The notes under the pieces were generated by a model. That model was not told the origin of the DNA. It searched no databases and saw only the letters and a list, made by a program, of their open reading frames with translations. Shown here one piece after another: positions 54,085-63,254 of a stretch of 64,000 nt of DNA (the first letter of the stretch is position 1; each line of letters starts with the position of its first letter). The position numbers were made by a program, and so were the translations under genes. The stretch is from assembly GCF_003010935.1 (NCBI RefSeq), contig NZ_PGGN01000001.1, forward strand, positions 682,001-746,000, in the 5' to 3' direction. The DNA comes from Phyllobacterium endophyticum. Its GTDB lineage: Bacteria; Pseudomonadota; Alphaproteobacteria; Rhizobiales; Rhizobiaceae.

Positions 54085-56103
54085 ATGAATTTCAGATATC
54101 TGCTGCTTTTCGCGGCGCTTGGTCTCAGCGCCTGCAACGGCTCCAATTCTTCTCAAAACGCAGATGAAGGAACTTTTGATAAAAAGAACATCGTTGACAC
54201 AAAAGATGGTGGCGGGGAGACGAAAGACACCGGCGACACGGGCGGCAAGTTCGTCGAATTGCCTACGCCGGAGCAAATAGCCCGGCTGAAGGCAGCTGAC
54301 CTCAAAGCGCTAGGGAAACTCGATGAGGCAGCACTGGCTTTGAAAGGAGCAGGCCTGGACGAGGAAGCCTACAAGCTCTATGCGCCGGAAGACTTCGTGT
54401 TGAGCGACCCTACCAGATATGATGACGCGGAAACTGCGTCGCTCGATCCGAAGGGTGTCGATGAGAAGCCGGCAGTCAAACGGCACAAAATGACGCTAAA
54501 TGGTAAAACCGTCTGGTTTACCGCCAGTACCGGTCATCTCGTCGCCTACTCCGCGAATGATAAAAAGGATGCGCAAGCCTCCATCTTCTATACGGCCTAT
54601 ACGCGCGATGATTTGCCGAGGGAAAAACGCCCCGTCACCTTCTTCTTCAATGGCGGACCGGGTGCGGCTTCGATCTGGCTTCATTTGGGCGGCTGGGGAC
54701 CAAAACGCATTGAGACGAATAGTCCAGCGGTTACCGCGGATGCTGCCGAGAAGCAGCCGGAGGACATGCCTCTGGTCGACAACGCGGAATCTCTGCTCGA
54801 TGAAAGCGATCTGGTCTTCGTCGATCCGCCCGGAACCGGCTATTCCGAGGCTATCGCGCCCCATACGAACAAGGATTTTTGGGGTGTCCAGGTGGATGCG
54901 GATGTCTTGTTTCAATATATCAAACGTTACGTCAATCTCAACCAGCGGCAATCCTCGCCCAAATATCTCTATGGCGAATCCTATGGCGGCGGCATCCGCG
55001 TGCCCATCCTGTCGCGACTGATGACGGAGGCTGGTACCCTGGCCTATGATCCGGACCCATCCGGCAAAACACCGATTGCCCTGAGCGGGTCGATCTTTCA
55101 CTCTCCTGTTTTCGATATGGGTTCAATGTGCAGCATACATGTCGAGCAGCAGTGCTGGACACTTTTCCCAACCTACGCCATGACTAACGAGGCCTATGCG
55201 GCGACGCAGTGGGGTAAAGACAAGGACCTTAAATCCTACCTCAAAGACCTACGGAAATTCACGAATGAACAGCATTACCAAGCGGCCTTCCAGTCTACAA
55301 ATGAGAGGGGGTATCCTAGATGGAACAACTACGCAGAAAGCGACGACGGGAAAGCCTATCTCAGCCAAGCAGAAACTTACACTGGCGTTGCCGCTGCCGA
55401 ATGGAAACGCGCGCCGGCAATGCCGTTCATGACGATTCCTGCCGAGGAATTCGCGAAGCTTTCGGCGGATTTCTTCGAGGATTTTCCCTGGATTGTTCGA
55501 AAATCATTCGTCGAAGCATTCAAGCCAGAATACCGGCTCAATATCTATGACAGCCGGATGCATATAAAGGGCGATGCAACGAGGCGTATCAGCCCCAAGC
55601 CCTACGATTTCGATTTTTACGAGCATAAGGCATTTCACAATGTCTTTACGCGGTACATGCCGGAGTACCTGAATTATACAAATGGATCCTACTACCAACA
55701 GCTAAAGCTCGAGGGAGGTATCAACGCCAAATGGGTATGGAAAGATGGCACGACTAACAGGGCCATGACCACCACAATTCCTGACATCATCGGCGCGCTG
55801 GAGGCTGATCCTTCGGTCAAATATCTCGCCGTGCATGGCTATTACGATACGGTCACCCCGTTCTACACCACCGAGATGAACCTTGCACGGGGCGGGTTGA
55901 AGTATCGCATTCCGGTCAACAACTACCATGGCGGCCACATGATCTATTATTCCAACGATGCGCGTGTAGCCTTGAAAAAAGATGTCGCGGCCTTCTATCG
56001 GGCTCCGCCCGTTTTCGCAGCGTCCGAGGCGAGTGCAACGGCCGCGCCGGTAGCATCCGTTAAACAACGCGCTGCCGCAGCGCCAGCCTTGCCGCTGCAT
56101 TGA
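54085..56103 (+). CDS. S10 family serine carboxypeptidase-like lipoprotein, copy 1
   Basis: 672 residues. The lipobox LSAC (Cys17) predicts lipid anchoring after export. A low-complexity Asp/Gly/Thr linker (about 25-55) leads to the alpha/beta-hydrolase domain: oxyanion FFFNGGPGAASIWLH, DPPGTGYSEA, nucleophile GESYGG (Ser299), Asp588 in GYYDTVTPFY and His618 in NYHGGHM, giving a complete triad. S10 enzymes trim C-terminal residues at acidic pH; bacterial relatives are little studied. The EF-hand gene starts 11 bases downstream. Confidence 0.9.
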   Translation: MNFRYLLLFAALGLSACNGSNSSQNADEGTFDKKNIVDTKDGGGETKDTGDTGGKFVELPTPEQIARLKAADLKALGKLDEAALALKGAGLDEEAYKLYAPEDFVLSDPTRYDDAETASLDPKGVDEKPAVKRHKMTLNGKTVWFTASTGHLVAYSANDKKDAQASIFYTAYTRDDLPREKRPVTFFFNGGPGAASIWLHLGGWGPKRIETNSPAVTADAAEKQPEDMPLVDNAESLLDESDLVFVDPPGTGYSEAIAPHTNKDFWGVQVDADVLFQYIKRYVNLNQRQSSPKYLYGESYGGGIRVPILSRLMTEAGTLAYDPDPSGKTPIALSGSIFHSPVFDMGSMCSIHVEQQCWTLFPTYAMTNEAYAATQWGKDKDLKSYLKDLRKFTNEQHYQAAFQSTNERGYPRWNNYAESDDGKAYLSQAETYTGVAAAEWKRAPAMPFMTIPAEEFAKLSADFFEDFPWIVRKSFVEAFKPEYRLNIYDSRMHIKGDATRRISPKPYDFDFYEHKAFHNVFTRYMPEYLNYTNGSYYQQLKLEGGINAKWVWKDGTTNRAMTTTIPDIIGALEADPSVKYLAVHGYYDTVTPFYTTEMNLARGGLKYRIPVNNYHGGHMIYYSNDARVALKKDVAAFYRAPPVFAASEASATAAPVASVKQRAAAAPALPLH

Positions 56104-56113
56104 GGATAAGCCT

Positions 56114-56539
56114 ATGAAAAACCTGTCAATACTTGCGACCGCCATCATAGTTCTCGGCTCGATGTCTGCAATGGCCATGCCCCTTGATACCGGCACCTTG
56201 CATCCCGGACAGTCCATGATCGTAAAAATCGCCGATGGTTTCTTTATGCCGCCGGCTGATCCGAACGCGCCGCCCTTGAATGAGGAAACTGTGCAGGCGG
56301 CAGTCGACCAGAAGCTGCAAAGGAAATTCGATGATGCGGTGCGAACCACCAATAATCATTTGACTGTGCAGGGCGCCAAGGATGCCGGCTGGGGTGTCAT
56401 CGTCGATCACTACGCCGAGATCGACCGCGACAGCGACGGCTATCTGACCTTCGATGAGGTCCAGACATTCTTCGATGCGCGCTCGCCCTTGCCTGCCGCA
56501 AGAGCGAGGGCCGCGGCGGAAGTGCAGGTGGTGGAATAA
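56114..56539 (+). CDS. Secreted EF-hand protein, copy 1
   Basis: 141 residues. The signal peptide (MKNLSILATAIIVLGSMSAMA) is followed by a linker and one canonical EF-hand near the C-terminus: DRDSDGYLTFDE, with D1, D3, D5, G6 and E12 in calcium-binding positions. A tail (RARAAAEVQVVE) follows. It is 11 bases after the peptidase gene, so co-expressed. A role as calcium-dependent partner or activator of the peptidase is inference. Confidence 0.88.
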   Translation: MKNLSILATAIIVLGSMSAMAMPLDTGTLHPGQSMIVKIADGFFMPPADPNAPPLNEETVQAAVDQKLQRKFDDAVRTTNNHLTVQGAKDAGWGVIVDHYAEIDRDSDGYLTFDEVQTFFDARSPLPAARARAAAEVQVVE

Positions 56540-56631
56540 GAAGTGACCGACCGCAAAGGGCAAAGGGGCGCGTCATGCTCATAGTACAGCTGCATTCTTC
56601 GTGTTGCCGATGCGCCACGGTGCTCACGTAA

Positions 56632-56892
56632 CCTGGTGCGCCGAGCAGGTGCAGCGGCACGAGCGTTGTCTTGCCTGCGCCCGGCGGCGCCCACCAGCAC
56701 GGCGGCATTGCCCTCGTCAAGCGCCTTATCAAGCGCAGGCAGGATTTCGGTGACAGGGAGGGCAGGCAGAACTTTCAAAGGGGCATCCGCAAATGGTTGA
56801 AGCGGCGTTTTGATAAGGTTTGGAGCGTCAAGTCCAGCAGGATCTGGCTTTTGCCAGCAATGCCAGCGGGCACAAGCAGCAGTTTTGCTCAA
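56632..56892 (-). pseudogene. hrpB 5' fragment left by tandem duplication
   Basis: Reading leftward from about 56892, the first 70 or so codons match the start of hrpB (ARWHCxQKPDPAGLDAPNL onward), including a TTG start. One extra C at about 56691 breaks the frame just before the GAGKTT motif. Homology ends near 56632 at the VPLHLL segment, and the sequence beyond (56540-56632) matches neither unit. The stub cannot make a helicase. The stretch 56540-56993 contains nothing else but this and the upstream region of copy 2. Confidence 0.9.
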
Positions 56893-56993
56893 GCAATATG
56901 CAATGTTGTCGCCGGATTAAACTTTAGGCGAATTGTTTGGCCGGGCTTTTCTTGGCAATGATCGGTTTTTTACCAATCAGGATTTTTCACCCG

Positions 56994-59543
56994 ATGAATT
57001 TCAGATTTCTGCTGCTTTTCGCAGTGCTTGGTCTCAGCGCCTGCAACGGCTCCAATTCTTCCAGCAATGACAATGCGGGCACGTTCGATGCCGATATGCT
57101 CGCCGCACAGGCCAAGCTTGATGGTCTCAATAGCCAGATATCGCAGAAGACTGCGGCATTGACGGCCGCCGGCGCCAAGCTCACCGCCACCGAACAGGCA
57201 GATGCGGCGCTGGGCGCAAAAATCAAGGAGGGTGAAGACACACTGGCGCGGCTGCTCGACGAAGCGAGGATCAAGACGAAGGACGTCGAGACCGCCAGCA
57301 CGAAGGTGCAGAGCCTGAACCAGGAACGTGCCGATCTTGAAGGGCCGGATGGCAAGATAGAAAAAGCCAAGGCCGTACTGGCCGATTACGAAGGCGCAGG
57401 CGCAACCCCCGGCAAGATCGCCAAGGCAAAGACAGAGCTTGCAGGTCTCGAAGCGAGGCTGGTCAAGCTGAAGGGCGATAAGACGATTAAAGACCAGAAG
57501 GATCCGAACCATATCGGCTCCATCAAGCTGGCAGAAAACGAGCGCGCGGCTCATACAGCGGAACTCACGTCCCTGATCGGGGACGCGAAGAACCCCGGCA
57601 AGATCAAGCTGGCGATGGATGAACTCGCCAGATATGTGGGCGAGAACGGATTGATCGAGACGGCCAAGGCTGAATTGACACGCATCGACAAGCTGAAGAC
57701 CGCTGCGATCGCCGATACCGAAGCGGCAAAGCTCGAGGCAGCGCGTATCCGCAGCAATGCCTTGATCGAGACCGGACAATTTGCCGAAGCGGCAAAGATC
57801 CTCGATGGCGCTGGTCTGACGGCGGAAGGCGCATCGCTTCGCACCGTTACGGCTTTCGTCAAGGAGGGCAAGACCGCAGAAGCGGCGGGCGAATTGACGA
57901 AGATCGCGCCAGTCAAGGCGGTGGCGGCGCTCTATACCCGCGGCGGCCTCGACGAGGAAGCCTACAAGCTCTACGCGCCGGCGGACTTCAAACTGGAAGA
58001 CACGACAACATATGATGGTTCTGCGGGCGCACAGCTCGCGGCAGCCGTCGATGAGAAGCCATCGGTCAAGCGGCACAAGATGACGCTGGACGGCAAGGCA
58101 TTCTGGTACACCGCCTCGGCCGGCCATCTTACCGCTTTTGCCAGGAACCCGCAGAAGGAAGACCCGCAGGCTTCGATCTTCTATACCGCCTATACGCGCG
58201 ATGATCTGCCGAAGGCGGATCGCCCCGTCACCTTCTTTTTCAACGGCGGGCCGGGTGCGTCATCGATCTATCTGCATCTCGCATCCTGGGCGCCGAAACG
58301 CGCTTTTCTTGACGGACCGAAGTCCAAGCCCGAATGGGTCGACAACCCGCCCGATTCATTTGACATGATTGAAGACGCCGAGTCCATGATTGACAAGAGT
58401 GACCTGGTCTTCGTCGATGTCGTTCCTGGCACCGGCTATTCGCAGGCAATTGCGCCGAAGAAGAACCACGACTTTTGGGGGGTCACCGTCGACGTAGAAT
58501 TATCGCGACAGTTCATCACTCGCTATGTCAATGCCCATAAACGGCAGGCCTCACCCAAGTACCTTTATGGCGAGTCTTACGGGGGCGGTATCCGCGTCCC
58601 TAAACTTGCGCGGGCACTGCTGGAAGCGGGTACGAGCGGATATGAGAAGGAAGCTTCCGGAGTAAAGCCGGACGTTCTCACCGGCGTCGTCTTCCACTCT
58701 CCCGCCTTTGATTATTCCGCCTCCGATTCTGAGGCCATGCTGCCTACAACTGCGCTGGGAGCCGATTACTTTAATATGACACAAGAACGCGGTGACAGAA
58801 GCATCGATGAATATGCTCAAGTGTTGCGCGACTTTATGGTGAAGGAATACCTGCCTGCGCTTAAAGCGGGAAAAACAATAGATGTCTCCAAGTACTCAGG
58901 TCCTGCACGACCCGCCGAATTCATTCACAATTCTTACGACTACCGAATGTATTTGCGTCTCGAAACAGTGCCGGTAACTTTTATGGGCTTGACCGGGTTA
59001 ATGCCGGTGCCGTTAGACTACGAATTCGACTTCGTCGAGGAGCGTGCTTTCAACAACGTGATTACGGATTATCTCCCCCGCCACGTTAACTATAAGACGG
59101 CGTCGCCCTATATCAATGCTTCATGGAAGGATTGGTTTCACCCGGCCGAGGGTGCCTTTGAGAGCTGGAATTTTGAGTTCCCTGCCTCAGGCCTGCCGGA
59201 TATTGTTGCAGCAATTGGCATTGACCCTACGATCAAGCTTCTCACCGTTCATGGCTATTATGATACCGTGACCCCTTTCTACCGATCTGAGCTCAGTCTC
59301 AAAGGTGTCGAGATTGATCCTGTGAAGAAAACCACCCTTTTGGACCGTATACCGGTGAAGAATTTCGCCGGCGGCCACATGATGTACTATTCGGAGGAGG
59401 CGCGTGCGCCGATGAAAAAGACCCTCGACGAATTCTACGATGCGCCGCCTTATGGCACGGGTCCCACCGTGATCAAAGCCCAGGGTCTTGTCGCGGCAGC
59501 ACCTATGCAGCGCGCACCTGTCCCCGCCCAAGCCCTGCACTAG
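56994..59543 (+). CDS. S10 family serine carboxypeptidase-like lipoprotein, copy 2 with coiled-coil insertion
   Basis: 849 residues from ATG 56994. The lipobox LSAC (Cys17) and signal are almost identical to copy 1. Residues about 35-310 form a Lys/Glu/Ala-rich heptad region (MLAAQAKLDGLNSQISQKTAAL onward) absent from copy 1, predicted as a long coiled coil. The catalytic domain then matches: NGGPGASSIYLH, GESYGG (Ser528), Asp757 in GYYDTVTPFY, His795 in FAGGHM. The triad is complete. Central parts have diverged from copy 1 (about residues 560-720). The coiled coil may project the enzyme from the membrane or dimerise it. Confidence 0.9.
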   Translation: MNFRFLLLFAVLGLSACNGSNSSSNDNAGTFDADMLAAQAKLDGLNSQISQKTAALTAAGAKLTATEQADAALGAKIKEGEDTLARLLDEARIKTKDVETASTKVQSLNQERADLEGPDGKIEKAKAVLADYEGAGATPGKIAKAKTELAGLEARLVKLKGDKTIKDQKDPNHIGSIKLAENERAAHTAELTSLIGDAKNPGKIKLAMDELARYVGENGLIETAKAELTRIDKLKTAAIADTEAAKLEAARIRSNALIETGQFAEAAKILDGAGLTAEGASLRTVTAFVKEGKTAEAAGELTKIAPVKAVAALYTRGGLDEEAYKLYAPADFKLEDTTTYDGSAGAQLAAAVDEKPSVKRHKMTLDGKAFWYTASAGHLTAFARNPQKEDPQASIFYTAYTRDDLPKADRPVTFFFNGGPGASSIYLHLASWAPKRAFLDGPKSKPEWVDNPPDSFDMIEDAESMIDKSDLVFVDVVPGTGYSQAIAPKKNHDFWGVTVDVELSRQFITRYVNAHKRQASPKYLYGESYGGGIRVPKLARALLEAGTSGYEKEASGVKPDVLTGVVFHSPAFDYSASDSEAMLPTTALGADYFNMTQERGDRSIDEYAQVLRDFMVKEYLPALKAGKTIDVSKYSGPARPAEFIHNSYDYRMYLRLETVPVTFMGLTGLMPVPLDYEFDFVEERAFNNVITDYLPRHVNYKTASPYINASWKDWFHPAEGAFESWNFEFPASGLPDIVAAIGIDPTIKLLTVHGYYDTVTPFYRSELSLKGVEIDPVKKTTLLDRIPVKNFAGGHMMYYSEEARAPMKKTLDEFYDAPPYGTGPTVIKAQGLVAAAPMQRAPVPAQALH

Positions 59544-59554
59544 GAGAGCGATCC

Positions 59555-59926
59555 ATGGCCATTTCACGCACAATCATCATCGCGCTGCTCTTCACCGTAA
59601 CGGCCGGGTATGGCCATGCCGGCGACCGCGTTTGGGACCCGGAACCAGGAGCCAAAACACAAAAGCAGGATGCGGCTTCGATCCAGAAGCTGCTTGACAA
59701 GGAGCTGCGGGCCAAGTTCGACGCCGCTGCAAAGTCCAATCACCTACTTACGGCGAAGGGCGCCAAGGATGCCGGCTGGGGTGTCATCGTTGATCACTAC
59801 GACGAGATCGACCGCGACAGCGACGGCTATCTCACCTTCGATGAGGTCCAGACATTCTTCGATGCGCGCTCGCCCTTGGCAACGGCGAGAGCCCGCGCTG
59901 CTGCGAAAGTGCAGGTGGTGGAATAG
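59555..59926 (+). CDS. Secreted EF-hand protein, copy 2
   Basis: 123 residues. The signal peptide (MAISRTIIIALLFTVTAGYGHA) and linker differ from copy 1, but the last 60 residues, including the EF-hand DRDSDGYLTFDE and the VQVVE end, are almost identical. It begins 11 bases after the copy 2 peptidase gene, repeating the pair. Confidence 0.88.
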   Translation: MAISRTIIIALLFTVTAGYGHAGDRVWDPEPGAKTQKQDAASIQKLLDKELRAKFDAAAKSNHLLTAKGAKDAGWGVIVDHYDEIDRDSDGYLTFDEVQTFFDARSPLATARARAAAKVQVVE

Positions 59927-60083
59927 GGAGCCGGGCTGTTTTGCCGCGCAGGCGCGCGGCAAGGAGGCGCGCCATTCCCGGTAAGAAATGTCGTTCATTC
60001 GATTGACGATCCCGCGCGCGATCCTGATAGTGCAACCATCAAATCACTGAGTTGCATTGCTTGAGACGCATGGGAGAGACATC

Positions 60084-61196
60084 ATGAAATCGCGCGCCGC
60101 CGTTGCCTGGGAAGCCAATAAGCCACTGACGATCGAGACAATCGAGATTGGCGGCCCAAAGCCCGGCGAGGTTCTGGTCGAGGTGATGGCGACGGGCGTT
60201 TGCCATACGGACGCCTATACCCTGTCGGGCCTCGATTCCGAAGGAAAGTTCCCGGCTATTCTCGGCCATGAAGGTGCGGGCATTGTGCGGGAGATCGGCG
60301 CCGGCGTCAGCTCGCTGAAGGTCGGCGACCACGTCATCCCGCTCTACACGCCGGAATGCCGCCAGTGCAAAACCTGCCTGTCCCAGCGTTCGAACCTGTG
60401 CACCTCGATCCGCGCCACGCAGGGGCAGGGCGTCATGCCGGACGGCACCAGCCGCTTCTCCTGCGATGGCGGCGAGGTGTTCCATTATATGGGCTGCTCG
60501 ACGTTTTCGAATTTCACGGTGCTGCCGGAAATCGCCCTGGCGAAGGTGCGTGAAGACGCGCCCTTCGACAAGATCTGCTATATCGGCTGCGGCGTCACGA
60601 CGGGTATCGGTGCGGTCATCTATACGGGCAAGGTTTGGCCTGGCGCCAATGTCGTGGTGTTCGGTCTCGGCGGTATCGGCCTCAACGTCATCCAGGGCGC
60701 ACGCATGGTTGGCGCCGACAAGATCATCGGCGTCGATCTCAACCCCGGCAAGGTGGCGATGGCGAAGAAATTCGGCATGACCCATTTCGTCAATCCCAAC
60801 GAGGTCGGCAATGACAAGGTAGTGTCGGCTATCCAGGACCTGACGGATGGCGGCGCGGATTTTTCCTTTGATGCAACCGGCAACACCAATGTCATGCGCC
60901 AGGCACTGGAATGCTGCCATCGCGGCTGGGGCACCAGCATCGTGATCGGCGTGGCGGAGGCCGGCAAGGAAATCTCGACCCGGCCGTTCCAGCTCGTCAC
61001 AGGGCGCAACTGGCGCGGCACGGCATTCGGTGGCGCGCGCGGACGCACGGATGTGCCGAAGATCGTCGACTGGTACATGGAAGGCAAGATCGACATCGAC
61101 AGCCTCATTACGCACACTATGCCGCTCGATGAGATCAACACGGCTTTCGACCTGATGCATGAGGGCAAATCGATCCGCAGCGTCGTGACATTCTGA
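60084..61196 (+). CDS. frmA: S-(hydroxymethyl)glutathione dehydrogenase / class III alcohol dehydrogenase
   Basis: 370 residues from ATG 60084, with GGGAGAG upstream. Zinc-dependent ADH motifs: TGVCHTDAYTLSG, GHEGAGIVREIGAGV, structural zinc CRQCKTCLSQRSNLC, coenzyme site GLGGIGLNVIQGARMVGADKIIGVDLN, class III QVTEGG-region equivalents. It oxidises S-(hydroxymethyl)glutathione formed from formaldehyde. It overlaps the next gene by 1 base and acts with FghA at 62413. Confidence 0.96.
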   Translation: MKSRAAVAWEANKPLTIETIEIGGPKPGEVLVEVMATGVCHTDAYTLSGLDSEGKFPAILGHEGAGIVREIGAGVSSLKVGDHVIPLYTPECRQCKTCLSQRSNLCTSIRATQGQGVMPDGTSRFSCDGGEVFHYMGCSTFSNFTVLPEIALAKVREDAPFDKICYIGCGVTTGIGAVIYTGKVWPGANVVVFGLGGIGLNVIQGARMVGADKIIGVDLNPGKVAMAKKFGMTHFVNPNEVGNDKVVSAIQDLTDGGADFSFDATGNTNVMRQALECCHRGWGTSIVIGVAEAGKEISTRPFQLVTGRNWRGTAFGGARGRTDVPKIVDWYMEGKIDIDSLITHTMPLDEINTAFDLMHEGKSIRSVVTF

Positions 61197-61669
61197 TGCA
61201 GGAAAATGCATTGAAGGTGGCGTTTACAGGGCTTGACGAGCTGAGCCCGCGCGACCTTTATGCCATGCTGAAACTGCGTGTGGACGTATTCGTCGTCGAG
61301 CAGAAATGCCCCTATCCGGAACTCGATGGCAAGGATGCGGATGCCCTGCATCTGCGCCTTCTCGCCGGAAACGAACTCGTGGGGAGTGCGCGGATCAGAA
61401 GACCTTCAAGGAGCGACCCGGCGGCGCGCATCGGCCGGGTCGTCGTCTCGCCCGATCACCGCGGCAAGAAGCTTGGCGAAAGGCTGATGGTCGAGGCCAT
61501 AGCGCAATGTGAGCGGCTCTATGCGGAAAGCCCGATCAAACTGTCGGCTCAAAGCCAATTGCAGCGCTTTTATGAATCCTTCGGCTTCGTGCCGGTCTCG
61601 GAGGAATATCTCGAGGATGGGATTGCGCATGTGGACATGCAGCGGCCCGCAGCGGTCACGACGGAGTAG
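61196..61669 (+). CDS. ElaA-like GNAT family acetyltransferase
   Basis: 157 residues. Its ATG overlaps the frmA stop (TGATG). ElaA-type opening: LDELSPRDLYAMLKLRVDVFVVEQKCPYPELDGKD, then GNAT motif A RIGRVVVSPDHRGKKLGERLMVEAI with the acetyl-CoA R/Q-x-x-G-x-G/A region, and FYESFGFVPVSEEYLEDGI. The substrate is unknown. Position suggests co-expression with formaldehyde detoxification. Confidence 0.92.
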   Translation: MQENALKVAFTGLDELSPRDLYAMLKLRVDVFVVEQKCPYPELDGKDADALHLRLLAGNELVGSARIRRPSRSDPAARIGRVVVSPDHRGKKLGERLMVEAIAQCERLYAESPIKLSAQSQLQRFYESFGFVPVSEEYLEDGIAHVDMQRPAAVTTE

Positions 61670-61674
61670 CGGTT

Positions 61675-62325
61675 TTGTGGAAGCGGCATAATCCGTTTTT
61701 CATTGCCGCTATCGCCGGCCTCGCCGCGCTGGCATTGTCCCTGGCTCTCGCACCGCATGTCGCCTCCGCCGCCGCCGCCAACATTTTTTTCGTGGTCTAC
61801 CTCGCGCTCTCGGCGCTCAAGATCCGCAAGCTGACCCCGCAATATTTGCGCAAGAATGCGGCGCGGTCCGACGAGCCGGTGTGGATAATCTTCGCCGTCA
61901 CGCTTGGTACGGTGGTCGTCGCTCTCGGTTCGCTCTTCATTTTGCTCAATTCCGGCGAGAATCCTCAACCACTGGATCTTTCGCTTGGCCTGGCGGCAGT
62001 CTTTCTCGGCTGGATGACCATCCACATGATGGCAGCAATCCATTACGCTCACCTTTACTGGCAACCGGACGATGATGCATCAGGGTCGAAAGACCGGCAG
62101 CACAAACATGTCGGAGGGCTCGATTTCCCGGGCGGCAAGGATCCGGGGGGAATCGAGTTCCTGTACTTTTCCTATGTCATCGGCATGACGGCACAGACTT
62201 CCGACACTGCCGTCACCAGTACAGGCATGCGCAAGATCAATCTGGTACATGCGATCGTATCGTTCTTTTTCAACACGGTGCTTGTTGCCGCTGCGGTGAA
62301 TGTCGCCGTCTCGCTCGGCCAGTAG
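61675..62325 (+). CDS. DUF1345 family membrane protein
   Basis: 216 residues from TTG 61675; no ATG is close. About five membrane helices, including FFIAAIAGLAALALSLALAPHVA and VWIIFAVTLGTVVVALGSLFILL. The family motif GLDFPGGKDPGGIEFLYFSYVIGMTAQTSDTAVTSTGMRKINLVHAIVSFFFNTVLVA is clear. Function unknown. It lies between the GNAT and fghA genes. Confidence 0.9.
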   Translation: MWKRHNPFFIAAIAGLAALALSLALAPHVASAAAANIFFVVYLALSALKIRKLTPQYLRKNAARSDEPVWIIFAVTLGTVVVALGSLFILLNSGENPQPLDLSLGLAAVFLGWMTIHMMAAIHYAHLYWQPDDDASGSKDRQHKHVGGLDFPGGKDPGGIEFLYFSYVIGMTAQTSDTAVTSTGMRKINLVHAIVSFFFNTVLVAAAVNVAVSLGQ

Positions 62326-62412
62326 GGATGACATGGCCAGTACCCCGGAAATCCGAGACAGGTGCCTTGCCGCCGCAAACATTCAAAACAGATTCGAGAA
62401 GGGAGTTTTTTC

Positions 62413-63246
62413 ATGGAAACATTATCGATTGCCAAAAGCTTTGAGGGTACCCAGGGCGTCTATCGTCACCGGAGCGATGCCTGCCAATGCGACATGACAT
62501 TCGCGGTTTTCCTGCCGCCGCAGGCAAGAGAAAGGCCTGTGCCGCTGCTGTGGTACCTTTCGGGGCTCACCTGTACGCACCAGAATGTCATGGACAAGGG
62601 CGAATATCGTAAAGCTGCCGCGGAGCTGGGCGTTGCGATCATCTGCCCCGATACCAGCCCGCGCGGGGATGATATCCCGGATGAGAAGGACAATTGGCAG
62701 TTCGGCAGTGGCGCAGGATTCTACCTGGATGCGACCGAGGTGCCCTGGTCGGCGAACTATCGCATGGCGACCTATGTCGGTGAAGAACTGCCGGAACTGG
62801 TCGCAGCGAATTTTCCTGTCGATATGAACCGCCAGAGCATTTTCGGTCACTCGATGGGCGGCCACGGCGCGTTGACGCTGGCCTTGAAAAATCCGGGACG
62901 GTTCAAGTCCGTTTCGGCCTTCGCGCCGATAAGCCGGCCGATGGTGGCGGGCTGGTCGCGCCCCGCCTTCGAAAAATATCTTGGAGCGGATGAGGCTGCC
63001 TGGCGCGCCTATGACAGTGTCGCGCTGATCGAAGACGGGCACCGCGTGCCGGAACTGCTGGTCGACCAGGGAAAGGCCGATGGTTTTCTCGACGACGGGT
63101 TGCGGCCCTGGCTGCTTGAAGAGGCATGCGAGAAGGCCGGGATTCCACTAACGCTGAACATGCGCGACGGTTATGACCACTCGTATTTCTTCATCTCCAC
63201 ATTCATGGCCGACCATATCAAATGGCATGCGGAGAGATTGTCTTGA
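62413..63246 (+). CDS. fghA: S-formylglutathione hydrolase
   Basis: 277 residues from ATG 62413 (METLSIAKSFEGTQG). Esterase D family: WYLSGLTCTHQNVMDKGEYRKAAAELG, nucleophile Ser in FGHSMGGHGALTLAL, Asp in LLVDQGKADGFLD, and His in DGYDHSYFFISTF. It completes formaldehyde detoxification started by FrmA, giving formate and glutathione. HutG also releases formate. Confidence 0.96.
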   Translation: METLSIAKSFEGTQGVYRHRSDACQCDMTFAVFLPPQARERPVPLLWYLSGLTCTHQNVMDKGEYRKAAAELGVAIICPDTSPRGDDIPDEKDNWQFGSGAGFYLDATEVPWSANYRMATYVGEELPELVAANFPVDMNRQSIFGHSMGGHGALTLALKNPGRFKSVSAFAPISRPMVAGWSRPAFEKYLGADEAAWRAYDSVALIEDGHRVPELLVDQGKADGFLDDGLRPWLLEEACEKAGIPLTLNMRDGYDHSYFFISTFMADHIKWHAERLS

Positions 63247-63254
63247 GGCTGCGT

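Larger units (their letters stand above)
53732..59926. repeat. Tandem segmental duplication: hrpB 5' end, S10 peptidase gene, EF-hand gene
   Basis: Unit 1 is about 53732-56539 and unit 2 about 56632-59926. Homology is near-identical through the hrpB start and intergenic region (53740-54150 against 56650-57062, with scattered substitutions and small indels), continues through the peptidase C-terminal domains, and is again near-identical over the EF-hand segments. The middle of the peptidase N-terminal region differs, with unit 2 carrying a large insertion. The order within units is the same. Confidence 0.92.

Noticed and set aside
53732-59926. Tandem duplication as an assembly artefact
   Set aside because: The two units differ by many substitutions, a frameshift and a large insertion, so they are not the same reads assembled twice.
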